From: Flavobacteriales bacterium
GTDB taxonomy: Bacteria > Bacteroidota > Bacteroidia > Flavobacteriales > Flavobacteriaceae
Assembly: GCA_027065715.1 (NCBI GenBank)
Contig: JAMONO010000045.1
Coordinates: forward strand, 1-44,952
Reading direction: 5' to 3'
Length of the DNA stretch: 44,952 bases
The notes beneath the pieces are model-generated. The model did not search any database, was not told the origin of the DNA, and saw only the letters and a list, made by a program, of their open reading frames with translations. How positions within the stretch are numbered: position 1 is the first letter of the stretch; each line of letters opens with the position of its first letter. Below, in pieces: positions 8,339 through 16,277 of the stretch. The position numbers and the translations under genes are program-made.

Positions 8339-9066
8339 TACTTGATACGTTTTTGCAATGAGTAAAAAGTTAAACTTATAAACAAAACAATGATGCCGAG
8401 CATATAAACGACATCGGACAGTTTTATAAGTCCTTTTATAAAGTTTTGATAATGAAAGTCTAAGCTTAATTTTTGAAAAAACAAATCGAGATTGCCCAAG
8501 AGGTTGAAACTTCCGATACCTTCCAGTCCGTAATAAAACAAAAACATGAGAAACATACCGGTTAAAAAAGCAACTATTTGACTGTCGGTAAGCGATGAGC
8601 TGAAAATTCCGATTGCCGAAAAAGTTCCCATGAGCATAATCAAACCGAAGTAGGCGCTTAACAAGTTCAAAAAATCTATTTGTCCGTCCAAACTTAAACT
8701 TTGTAAGGAATATACATAGATAAAAGTGGGTATAAGCATCCACTTGGCTATGGTCCAAACGGCTAAAAATTTGCCTATGATGATAGCCTTAAAGTCGAGT
8801 GGTTTGGTCAAAAGGTTTTCAATGGTACCTGATTTGAATTCATCGGCAAAACTTTTCATACTGATGGCGGCAATGACAAAAATCAAAATCCAAGGCGCCA
8901 AGCTAAAAAACGGGGTCAGGTCGGCAAAACGATAAGTCGGCAGGTAGTAGTTGCCTTCTATAATCCATAAAAACAAAGAACTCAACAATAGAAATAATCC
9001 CATGGAAATATAAGCTATGGGAGATGAAAAAAATTGTTTGAGTTCTTTGCTATAAATACTTTTCAT
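8338..9066 (-). CDS. gldF: GldF, gliding-motility ABC transporter permease
   Basis: A 242-residue ABC-2 type permease with about six membrane segments (near residues 15-35, 55-75, 95-120, 135-160, 165-185 and 215-235). It is the membrane channel partner of GldG and GldA. The ATG at 9066 gives MKSIYSKELKQFFSSPIAYI, the normal GldF N terminus; a TTG at 9090 would overlap the peptidase gene. It starts 16 bases after the M49-like peptidase stop, so it is probably in the same transcript. The GldA ATPase is not in the window. Confidence 0.9.
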   Translation of the reverse strand: MKSIYSKELKQFFSSPIAYISMGLFLLLSSLFLWIIEGNYYLPTYRFADLTPFFSLAPWILIFVIAAISMKSFADEFKSGTIENLLTKPLDFKAIIIGKFLAVWTIAKWMLIPTFIYVYSLQSLSLDGQIDFLNLLSAYFGLIMLMGTFSAIGIFSSSLTDSQIVAFLTGMFLMFLFYYGLEGIGSFNLLGNLDLFFQKLSLDFHYQNFIKGLIKLSDVVYMLGIIVLFISLTFYSLQKRIK

Positions 9067-9082
9067 TGATGTTTTGAGATAT

Positions 9083-10762
9083 TTATTCAATACCTAACAC
9101 GTTTGTTCCTTGTTTAAAAATAATATCTACCGGAATTCGGGCTTCATTTAGTTTTTGTAGGTCTTGTTGCAATTGTTTCGGAACAATTCCTTTTTCTTTT
9201 ATCAAACGGCTAACCGCTTGGTAATCTCCGTCGCCTTGTAGTTTTAAAATTAGTGCAGAGAGTGTTTTCATGGCGTCATACATTTTGTCGTAATTGACTT
9301 TGTAGGTTCCGTCGGGATTTCGGGTGAAAGCACCTTTTTCATTAAAATAGTTAAAACGTATCATATTGGCAACGCCGTGTGCATCGGCGGCACCAAAACG
9401 AATACTGCGAAATATACTTGCCATAAAGGTGGTCATATAGTCTTTCATATCGCCTTTTAATTCGCCTTTTCGGTGTAATTGATCGACCATATACAGTCCT
9501 AAAATATCGGCTTTGCCTTCTTCAATGGCAGAGTAATGTTCTTTGAGTGCCGTACGGGCTTTGCCTTTGCCGTTTATGGTGTTTTTGATGCCTAATCCGT
9601 GAGCGACTTCGTGAAACATGGTATTGGCAAAAAAGGCGTCAAATTTGATATGTTTGCGTTGTTCGGGTGTAATAAGCATGTTGGCAATAGGTACCAATAT
9701 TTTGTCAAATTTGGCTTTCATAACGTTTTTGAGTTGCAAACGACGGGTTCCTTTTTTAAGTTGTACTTCTTCGTCGTTGGGTAAGTTTATGGCTATGGTT
9801 TTTCCGCCCGTGTTGGCTTCACCTGAGTAGTAAACGGCATCGTAAGCGTTGAGGTCGGAACGTGTGCCGGGTTTTTCTTGTTTGTATGCGGCTTCTACCG
9901 GCAGGTTTTTTTGCAATTCGGGTAGGTATTTGATAAATTTGGCCAGTTTTTTGCTCCATTCCATATCTTTAACCAATACGACTCCTTCGTAACCGGTTTT
10001 GTAGTTATAAAGTTGGTCTTCGTAGTTTTCAATAGGTCCTATAACTATATCGATATGATTGTTTTTCATATCCATCCAGTGCATATCGCTGGGTTGATAT
10101 TGGTCGGTTAAGAGCGCTTTTGCACGTAATTGCAAATATTTTTTAAACATGGGGTCTTGTGCATATCCGGCTGCTTTTTGTAATTCTTCGGCAGCCGGTT
10201 TTACATATTTTTCAAAAGCTGTATGGTAGGCAATGGTATAAAGTTTTCCTTCTTTGTTGCGACGTAATAGGGTGTATTGAGAAGTTTTGTCCGGTAAGTC
10301 TGCTTTTTCAAATTCGGTTTTGGTCATATCTGCCGGATAAAAGTTGGCACCGGCAGGTTTGTTGCCAAAACCTTCAACAAAGGTTTTGTTATCGTTCATT
10401 CTATCCCAAGGTCCGTAGTTGATTTCGGCATACTTGCGGATAAGCGGGTCTTTGATGCGATTCATCAGTTCTTGTTTGTCTCCGTAAGTTTGTTCCCAAA
10501 AAGCCGGATCCATGTATTGAACGGCTTTAATGAGATGCACTAACATTTTCTTTTCTTTTTCGTTGAGTTTTGAGGTGTCTGTAACTAACTTGACTTCGAT
10601 ATATTGATTGATTTTTTGTTGTATATCGTTTGTTTTTTCTTTTTGCATATTTTGCTTTGTTTCGGTGTGTTGCACTTTTGTGGCTTCTCTTTCTTTTTGG
10701 TTATTTTGACACGAAGCCAATATAAGGCTACTTACAAATATGTAATAGAAGATTTTTTTCAT
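9083..10762 (-). CDS. M49-like (dipeptidyl-peptidase III-related) zinc peptidase, lipoprotein
   Basis: A 559-residue lipoprotein: the signal peptide ends in ILASC with the lipidated Cys18. HEVAH at 384-388 and EEGKAD at 414-419 supply zinc ligands and the catalytic Glu, like the HECCH and EE[AL]KAD pairs of M49-related proteins. Classical DPP III has the longer HEXXGH, so this is the short-motif branch; such proteins are sometimes misannotated as dihydrofolate reductase. The ATG at 10762 is preferred because a -7 element (10789-10796) lies just upstream and the lipoprotein signal begins there. It heads the operon with gldF, the alcohol dehydrogenase and gldG. Probable role: peptide cleavage at the cell envelope. 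Confidence 0.83.
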   Translation of the reverse strand: MKKIFYYIFVSSLILASCQNNQKEREATKVQHTETKQNMQKEKTNDIQQKINQYIEVKLVTDTSKLNEKEKKMLVHLIKAVQYMDPAFWEQTYGDKQELMNRIKDPLIRKYAEINYGPWDRMNDNKTFVEGFGNKPAGANFYPADMTKTEFEKADLPDKTSQYTLLRRNKEGKLYTIAYHTAFEKYVKPAAEELQKAAGYAQDPMFKKYLQLRAKALLTDQYQPSDMHWMDMKNNHIDIVIGPIENYEDQLYNYKTGYEGVVLVKDMEWSKKLAKFIKYLPELQKNLPVEAAYKQEKPGTRSDLNAYDAVYYSGEANTGGKTIAINLPNDEEVQLKKGTRRLQLKNVMKAKFDKILVPIANMLITPEQRKHIKFDAFFANTMFHEVAHGLGIKNTINGKGKARTALKEHYSAIEEGKADILGLYMVDQLHRKGELKGDMKDYMTTFMASIFRSIRFGAADAHGVANMIRFNYFNEKGAFTRNPDGTYKVNYDKMYDAMKTLSALILKLQGDGDYQAVSRLIKEKGIVPKQLQQDLQKLNEARIPVDIIFKQGTNVLGIE

Positions 10763-10788
10763 GAGAAAACGTTTTTTGTGATGAATAA

Positions 10789-10796
10789 CAAATTTA
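10789..10796 (-). promoter_or_regulatory. -7 promoter element for the M49-gldF-adh-gldG operon
   Basis: Read leftward this is TAAATTTG, matching TAnnTTTG, 27 bases before the ATG at 10762. It supports that ATG over an upstream in-frame start at 10960. A clear -33 TTTG was not found. Confidence 0.5.
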
Positions 10797-10954
10797 TGAA
10801 AAATAAACCGAAGCTTTTTATAAATATTTCTTAAAAAAAATCGAAGCTGTTTCAAAAGTTTGAATTGTTTGGTATTAGATTTTTTGCCGTGTCGGATAGG
10901 TTTCGATACGCTGTATTTTTCGCACCCAGGATATCTTAGTAGGCATTGATTATC

Positions 10955-10970
10955 TTCCAAAATTTTGGAA
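10955..10970. repeat. Perfect 16-base palindrome in an intergenic gap
   Basis: TTCCAAAATTTTGGAA reads the same on both strands. It lies in the 276-base gap between the end of fabH and the start of the M49-like gene, about 160 bases upstream of that gene's -7 element. It could be an operator; AT-rich DNA makes chance possible. Confidence 0.4.
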
Positions 10971-11038
10971 AATTGATTTCGGTTTATTGGGACTTTTTTG
11001 TCAGTTTCGTTTTTTTTTGAAATGTATGTTAAATGAAT

Positions 11039-12043
11039 TTAGAATCTGATAATATTTGAGCCCCAGGTAAATCCACTGCCAAAAGCGGCGGTTACAACCA
11101 AATCGCCTCGTTTTATGCGTCCTGCTTCCCATGCTTCGGTCATGGCAATAGGTATGGAAGCTGCTGTTGTGTTACCGTATTTTTGAATATTGTTCATGAT
11201 TTGTTCGTCGCGCATATTGAGTTTGCGTTGCACAAATTGCGATATGCGTAAATTGGCTTGATGCGGTACCAATAGGTCAATATCTTGCGGGGTTAAATTA
11301 ACGGCGTTTAAACCTTCCATAATGGCTTCGGGAAAACGGGTAACTGCGTGTTTAAAAACAAAGTTGCCGTTCATATAAGGATAATAAGACAAATCTTCGG
11401 GATCCCAGTCTTCGACTAGTTTGTTAGGGGGATTTAATGCGCCCGGTGCCAATACGGATAGTTCTTTTGCCAGTTTACCTTCGGAGTGTAAATGATTGGA
11501 TAATATATCGCTGTCGTCGTTGCTGCGAGACAAAACCAAGGCGCCGGCTCCGTCGCCAAAGAGCACGGCTACACCTCGTCCGCGGGTCGATAGGTCTAGT
11601 CCGGTAGATTGTAGTTCGGAGCCTATAACCAAAATGTTTTTGTACATACCTGTTTTGATAAACTGATCGGCTGTTGCCAAAGCATATACAAAGCCCGAAC
11701 ATTGGTTGCGAATGTCTAAGGCGCCAATGGTATCGCAACCTAACATTTCTTGTACCAATACACCTGAGCCCGGAAAATAGTAATCGGGGCTGAGTGTGGC
11801 AAAAACGATAAAATCTATGTCTTTGGGAGAAAGTCGGGCTCTTTCGAGTGCTATTTTGGCGGCTTTTACTCCCATGGTTGCCGTTGTGTTTCCGTCGCCG
11901 GGAACCGCCCAACGTCTTTGTTCTATACCGGTTCGTTCGCGTATCCATTGATCATTGGTATCCATATATTTGGTCAAATCGTTGTTGGTAACGATGTTGT
12001 CGGGCACATATTTTCCCAGTCCTAAAATTTTTGATTTATACAT
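11039..12043 (-). CDS. fabH: Beta-ketoacyl-ACP synthase III (FabH-type)
   Basis: A 334-residue thiolase-fold enzyme that condenses an acyl-CoA with malonyl-ACP to start fatty-acid synthesis. The catalytic triad is in place: Cys115 (NQCSGF), His261 (VPHQANLR) and Asn291 (YGNTTAAS). The N terminus ILGLGKYVPDNIVTN and DTNDQWIRERTGI are standard. Length is normal. It is a lone leftward gene with its own -7 element. Bacteroidota often have more than one FabH; which copy this is cannot be told here, and a role with non-acetyl primers is possible. Confidence 0.93.
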   Translation of the reverse strand: MYKSKILGLGKYVPDNIVTNNDLTKYMDTNDQWIRERTGIEQRRWAVPGDGNTTATMGVKAAKIALERARLSPKDIDFIVFATLSPDYYFPGSGVLVQEMLGCDTIGALDIRNQCSGFVYALATADQFIKTGMYKNILVIGSELQSTGLDLSTRGRGVAVLFGDGAGALVLSRSNDDSDILSNHLHSEGKLAKELSVLAPGALNPPNKLVEDWDPEDLSYYPYMNGNFVFKHAVTRFPEAIMEGLNAVNLTPQDIDLLVPHQANLRISQFVQRKLNMRDEQIMNNIQKYGNTTAASIPIAMTEAWEAGRIKRGDLVVTAAFGSGFTWGSNIIRF

Positions 12044-12068
12044 AGAGCATAGTTTTGGTTAAGTTGAG

Positions 12069-12076
12069 CAAAAATA
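12069..12076 (-). promoter_or_regulatory. -7 promoter element for fabH
   Basis: TATTTTTG read leftward, matching TAnnTTTG, 26 bases before the fabH ATG at 12043. No clear -33 TTTG. Confidence 0.5.
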
Positions 12077-12173
12077 CATTTTTTTTGTCAGATAATGAAA
12101 TTCGTTTTGAGGGTATCGGTGAATATGGGGTATCGCAAAGTTGTGATAAACGGAAATGATTTCGGATAATAAA

Positions 12174-12197
12174 AAAAAGCCCCGAAAAGGGCTTTTT
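12174..12197 (-). terminator. Intrinsic terminator of the PilJ-domain gene
   Basis: A nine-base-pair stem (12174-12182 with 12189-12197) with GCCC/GGGC at its core, followed on the minus strand by a run of T. It lies 25 bases past the stop of the gene ending at 12222. Confidence 0.85.
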
Positions 12198-12221
12198 AAA
12201 CTATTTTTATGTAAAAAAATA

Positions 12222-13007
12222 CTAATTGAATTTTTCGTAAAGTATGTTGGTTAGCAAGTCAAAGTTGTCGGTCATTTGACTTACAATCATATTGGCGGTT
12301 TTGGGGTGTACTTTACTTTTTAGGGTGATGTTTTTTCTTACTTTGTCGTATCCGTCTCTAATCATTTCGACATACATTAATACACCTTCGTCACTTTTTA
12401 AATCGGGATCTTCTTCTGATTTTTTGGTCAATATTTTTATGACATCATATAGTTGTGCTTTGGTATCTTCAAAGCGTTGTGGGATTTCTTTGTTGCGGAT
12501 TTTGGCTTTTCCGGCAATATAATACAACAATAGTTTTTGCGAAAGCATACGTCCGTTAGAACTCAATCGTAGCAGTTTGACCGATTTTAATTTGGTGGTT
12601 TGGTTCACCATGTCGGCAATGGTTTCAATTTCTTTTTCCATTTTGTCGGCATAATTTACCACTTTGGCAGCTGCGGCTCCGTCGTATTTTTTTTGCAAAA
12701 TACGGTTCATCAACATCCAAGACAGATTGAGTTTTTGCAGTTCAATTTCGATTTCTTCGTTCAAAGCGTTTTCGGTCAAATTAATCAGGGTTTCTGAAAA
12801 AGCTTCTGCATCGTCGTCCATTTGTTTTTTTATCTTGGCATCATTGGGCATAATTCCACGCATGATATAGTTTTTGGCTATACGCTGTGTCAGCATTCTC
12901 AACTCTTCGGTTTTGATGATTACGTCATCTAAATTTTTGATTTGTCCGAATGAATTTTGTGCGATCAAAGCAATGATGGCAATTAAGAAGTATTTTTTTA
13001 ATTTCAT
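12222..13007 (-). CDS. Exported protein with PilJ-type sensor domain(s)
   Basis: A 261-residue protein with a signal peptide (MKLKKYFLIAIIALIAQNSFGQ would be cut near residue 21). Two related segments, LRMLTQRIAKNYIMRG near 38-53 and LRLSSNGRMLSQKLLLYYIAGK near 147-168, match the helical pattern of the PilJ / type IV pili methyl-accepting N-terminal domain. There is no membrane anchor after the signal and no methyl-accepting or kinase domain, so it is a stand-alone periplasmic helical protein. It follows the cytochrome c gene by 62 bases and has its own -7 element. Function unknown; ligand binding is a guess from the domain. Confidence 0.75.
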   Translation of the reverse strand: MKLKKYFLIAIIALIAQNSFGQIKNLDDVIIKTEELRMLTQRIAKNYIMRGIMPNDAKIKKQMDDDAEAFSETLINLTENALNEEIEIELQKLNLSWMLMNRILQKKYDGAAAAKVVNYADKMEKEIETIADMVNQTTKLKSVKLLRLSSNGRMLSQKLLLYYIAGKAKIRNKEIPQRFEDTKAQLYDVIKILTKKSEEDPDLKSDEGVLMYVEMIRDGYDKVRKNITLKSKVHPKTANMIVSQMTDNFDLLTNILYEKFN

Positions 13008-13026
13008 AATAATAGTTTTATGGTTG

Positions 13027-13034
13027 CAAATGTA
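13027..13034 (-). promoter_or_regulatory. -7 promoter element for the PilJ-domain gene
   Basis: TACATTTG read leftward matches TAnnTTTG, 20 bases before the ATG at 13007, so this gene may be transcribed separately from the two upstream of it. Confidence 0.45.
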
Positions 13035-13069
13035 TTAATTTATTTTTATTTGTTAAAATTTTGTTCAAA

Positions 13070-13783
13070 TTAGTAATTTATTATACTAAAAGGAATATCT
13101 TTTTTTTCGCCTTCCGGTTTTTTGGGTTTTTCAACCTTTTTACCTTGTATGGCTTTGATGTAAAGCACAACGGCTTTTAGTTCTTCGGGTTTTAAATAGT
13201 CTTTGTAGGCTATCATCATGGTTCCTTTTTTACCGTTTTTAATAATATTTTCGAGTTCTTGTTCCGAATTGACAAATTTCCAATACGGGTCGGTTAAATT
13301 GGGTGCAATCATACCTTTTCCGTTTTTTCCGTGGCACGAATAACAACGTATTTTGTATATTTTTTTGCCTTTTTGCAATAGTTCGTTTACTTTGCCGTTG
13401 ATAAGGGCAAAATGTTCAATGATATTGTTTTGGTCGTTGGTGCGACTTTTGATGATAAAAAACTTGTCATTATTGTTTACAATAAAATAGGTGTAATCGC
13501 CTTGTTTTACTACATTGAATAAGTCAATTTTGGCGATATCGACGATATTGAACAAGCTTTCTTTTACTTGCAAAAACGATTCCAAAATTTCGGCTTTTTT
13601 GTCAATGTCTATATTTTGTTCTATTAGATCAACTATTTTATCGGGGTTGTTTGATTTGGCGATGGCTACCAAATTTTCTCCCAGTTCGTAGAGTGACCTT
13701 TTGGTGTTGTTTTGAGCTTGAATATTACCATTAAATAATATCAGCAGTAATAGAAACCGGTATGTAAATTTTATATGTTTCAT
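13070..13783 (-). CDS. Exported cytochrome c-domain protein with novel N-terminal part
   Basis: A 237-residue exported protein. A signal peptide (cut near residue 24, after QAQ) is followed by about 110 residues I do not recognise (30-135), then a class I cytochrome c domain. The heme site is CYSCH (Cys147, Cys150, His151), and Met189 or Met190 (GTMMIAYKDYL) can be the axial ligand. The tail is Lys/Glu/Pro-rich. It lies 33 bases after the S46 peptidase gene on the same strand. It presumably carries electrons in the periplasm; no oxidase partner is adjacent. Confidence 0.82.
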   Translation of the reverse strand: MKHIKFTYRFLLLLILFNGNIQAQNNTKRSLYELGENLVAIAKSNNPDKIVDLIEQNIDIDKKAEILESFLQVKESLFNIVDIAKIDLFNVVKQGDYTYFIVNNNDKFFIIKSRTNDQNNIIEHFALINGKVNELLQKGKKIYKIRCYSCHGKNGKGMIAPNLTDPYWKFVNSEQELENIIKNGKKGTMMIAYKDYLKPEELKAVVLYIKAIQGKKVEKPKKPEGEKKDIPFSIINY

Positions 13784-13816
13784 AGTTTTGTTTGTTTGGG
13801 GTTTGTTTGTGTTTTT

Positions 13817-15952
13817 TTATTTGATGATGGTCATTTCCTCTATTAGTCTTTTGTTGTTTCCGTATTTGTCAATAATGAACAGGACATATTTGATATCTAC
13901 CATTATATTTCTGCTTATTTTTTGGTCGTAATAGAGGTCGCTCATGGTTCCCTCCCATACTCTATCAAAGTTTATGCCAATTAGCTCTCCTTCTTTATTT
14001 ATTGCAGGACTTCCAGAGTTGCCTCCGGTTGTATGAGCGGTTCCCAAGAAGTTTACGGGCATAAATCCGGTATTTGAGTAAGGAGCGTAATCTTTTTGTT
14101 CGTAGAGTTTAATCAGTTTATCGGGCACATCAAATTCGTAATCGTTCGGAATGTATTTTTCCATAACGCCTTGCAAGTGAGATATAGGATAATATAAGAC
14201 GGCGTCGCGAGGTTGGTAGCCTTTTATGATGCCATAGCTGATACGCAGGGTTCCATTGGCATCGGGATATGGAAGTTTGTCCATGGCTTGAATTATGCCT
14301 TTCATATATTTTCTTTGCACTTTGTTTATTTGGTTTCGGATGTATTTATAATCGGGGGCAATTTTGTTATAATAGTCGTTAATTAGGATTTTGGCAAATT
14401 GGTAACCGGGGTCTTCTTGCAAAATTTTATTGAATTTTTTTGGATTTTTGTGATATAGTTTTTCTAAATTTTCGCGATTGTTCAATACCGAATTGTCGTA
14501 AATTTCGTCGGCTAGTTTGTTTAAGTCGATGTTTAGTAATTGCTCATTGATATATTTACGGGGCATATTGTCAATATATAATTGCATTAGTTTTTTGAAC
14601 AGTTCTTTATCGACTTGTTCATTGTAGTTTTTAAAACTTTGTGCAACGTTGGGGGCAAGATCTTCGGCTTGTTTTTTAAAGGCTTCTTTGCCTTTGTGTT
14701 CATAGATGTCTTGCAAGTTGTATAGGTTAAAAGCTCTGCTTAGGAGGTCGTTGTTAAGGTAGGCAATTTCGATAAAATAATTGCGAGCCAGTTCAATATC
14801 TTTGTTTTTTTGGTACAAATCGTCAAAAGTATCAAAGATAGTGAGGTAGGACGGGTCGAGATTTTTTTCTTTTACTTGTGATAGAAAATATTGTTCAAAT
14901 TCTTTTTTCTTTTTTATGGCTTTGGTTTTGTTAATACCTTGGCTTTCGCCTTTCCATTTTTTCCAATAGTTGGCGATTCGGGCAAATTTGGCGGTATATT
15001 GCAGTTTGATTGTGTCGTTTTTGCTCATGAAGTTTTTCATGACATTAAGGGCGATTTCGCGGGTATGTATACGGGCGGGATTTATAATATTGACTTTTTG
15101 TTCAACGGCGACTGCCGGCAAATATTCTTGAGTGCGACCGGGAAAACCGTAAATCATGAAGAAACTGCCGGGGCGTGTAGGTTTTATGGAAATTTTAAAG
15201 TAAGCATCGGTTTGATACGGGACGTTGTCCGGACTGTATTCGGCAGGACGATTATTTTTATCGGCATATATTCTAAATATTGAAAAATCACCTGTATGAC
15301 GTGGCCACATCCAATTGTCGGTATCGGCGCCAAATTTGCCTATTGAAGCCGGAGGAGCGGCAACCAGTCGTATGTCTTTATAGTTTTCTTCGACAAAAGC
15401 ATAATATTTGTTGCCGTCATAAAAGGCTTTGACGCTGAGGTCTTGCCACTCTTTTTTGGGAAAAGTTTTTTTGAGTTGGTTGATGTTTTTTTGAATAATA
15501 GACTGTTTGATGTTTTCGTCCATGTCGTCGGTGATACCATTTAATATTTGTTTGGTAACCTCCGTTATTTTGCGAACAAAGGTTACATACATACCCGGAT
15601 TGGGAAGTTCTTGTTCAAAATTTTGTGCCCAAAAACCATCTTGAACATAATTGTGTTCAAAGGTTGAATGGGATTGAATGGCTCCGTAACCGCAGTGGTG
15701 GTTGGTCAATATCAAGCCTTTCGGTGAAACGATTTCGCCGGTGCAACCTCCGTTGAATTGTATAACGGCATCGTTTAAACTCGTTTGGTTTGGGTTGTAT
15801 ATATCGTCAGCCGTAAGTTGTGCTCCCATTTCTTGCATCTCATAAATAACGTTGCGTGAAATTTCGGACGGGATGAGCATGCGGCTGTTTTGTGCTGCAA
15901 TGGTTTGAATAATAAATAAAACTAAAATAATTAAAGGCTTTTTCATTATCAT
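13817..15952 (-). CDS. S46 family dipeptidyl-peptidase, DPP11-like
   Basis: A 711-residue exported serine peptidase that removes dipeptides from oligopeptides in the periplasm. The signal peptide ends near residue 20. Catalytic regions are LTNHHCGYG (His85/His86), the WMWPRHTGDF region with the Asp, and GGNSGSP with Ser646. Arg664 lies exactly 18 residues after the catalytic Ser; in Porphyromonas DPPs position 673, also 18 after Ser655, is Arg in Asp/Glu-specific DPP11 and Gly in DPP7. I therefore infer preference for acidic P1 residues. The start may be ATG 15952 or the second ATG at 15946 (MKKPLIIL). It heads the leftward cluster with the cytochrome c and PilJ-domain genes. Confidence 0.9.
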   Translation of the reverse strand: MIMKKPLIILVLFIIQTIAAQNSRMLIPSEISRNVIYEMQEMGAQLTADDIYNPNQTSLNDAVIQFNGGCTGEIVSPKGLILTNHHCGYGAIQSHSTFEHNYVQDGFWAQNFEQELPNPGMYVTFVRKITEVTKQILNGITDDMDENIKQSIIQKNINQLKKTFPKKEWQDLSVKAFYDGNKYYAFVEENYKDIRLVAAPPASIGKFGADTDNWMWPRHTGDFSIFRIYADKNNRPAEYSPDNVPYQTDAYFKISIKPTRPGSFFMIYGFPGRTQEYLPAVAVEQKVNIINPARIHTREIALNVMKNFMSKNDTIKLQYTAKFARIANYWKKWKGESQGINKTKAIKKKKEFEQYFLSQVKEKNLDPSYLTIFDTFDDLYQKNKDIELARNYFIEIAYLNNDLLSRAFNLYNLQDIYEHKGKEAFKKQAEDLAPNVAQSFKNYNEQVDKELFKKLMQLYIDNMPRKYINEQLLNIDLNKLADEIYDNSVLNNRENLEKLYHKNPKKFNKILQEDPGYQFAKILINDYYNKIAPDYKYIRNQINKVQRKYMKGIIQAMDKLPYPDANGTLRISYGIIKGYQPRDAVLYYPISHLQGVMEKYIPNDYEFDVPDKLIKLYEQKDYAPYSNTGFMPVNFLGTAHTTGGNSGSPAINKEGELIGINFDRVWEGTMSDLYYDQKISRNIMVDIKYVLFIIDKYGNNKRLIEEMTIIK

Positions 15953-16277
15953 AATAGATACTTTTTTATATAAAGTTTAAGTAAAAATAAAAAAAAATAT
16001 TGTAATTGCTACTGATTTATAACCGAACTTTTACAACTTGATTATCGGATAACGCCGTTTGATGTTTGAAAAAATATAAATTAACAATGTTTGTGCTTTG
16101 CAAGTGATTGATTAATAGTTGTTTAATTATAAAAGATTTTTTTCTTTAAACAGCATATTATCAAATAACCGGTATAAACTCTTTTAATCAAAGGTAAAAA
16201 CATTCGTTAAAGCAAACAAATATTTTAACAATAATTGTTTTAGTATATTTGCATTTAACAATAAATATACCAAATAT
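15953..16277. other. 325-base divergent intergenic region
   Basis: A very AT-rich gap between the leftward S46 peptidase and the rightward DUF819 gene. It holds a -7 element for the latter at 16244-16251. I see no gene, RNA or clear hairpin in it, and no exact TAnnTTTG facing the peptidase. Confidence 0.6.
16244..16251 (+). promoter_or_regulatory. -7 promoter element for the DUF819 gene
   Basis: TATATTTG, a match to TAnnTTTG, 26 bases before the ATG at 16278. A T-run near 16223 is the only candidate for the -33 element. Confidence 0.55.

Noticed and set aside
8339-8758. Long N-terminal extension of the alcohol dehydrogenase
   Set aside because: It lies inside gldF in another frame and is Arg/Phe-rich nonsense; the TAATG start at 8338 gives the normal N terminus.
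10763-10960. N-terminal extension of the M49-like peptidase
   Set aside because: The lipoprotein signal starts at 10762 and a -7 element lies inside the extension.
11475-11948. A 157-codon leftward frame within fabH
   Set aside because: It shadows fabH in another frame, is very Arg-rich and matches nothing.
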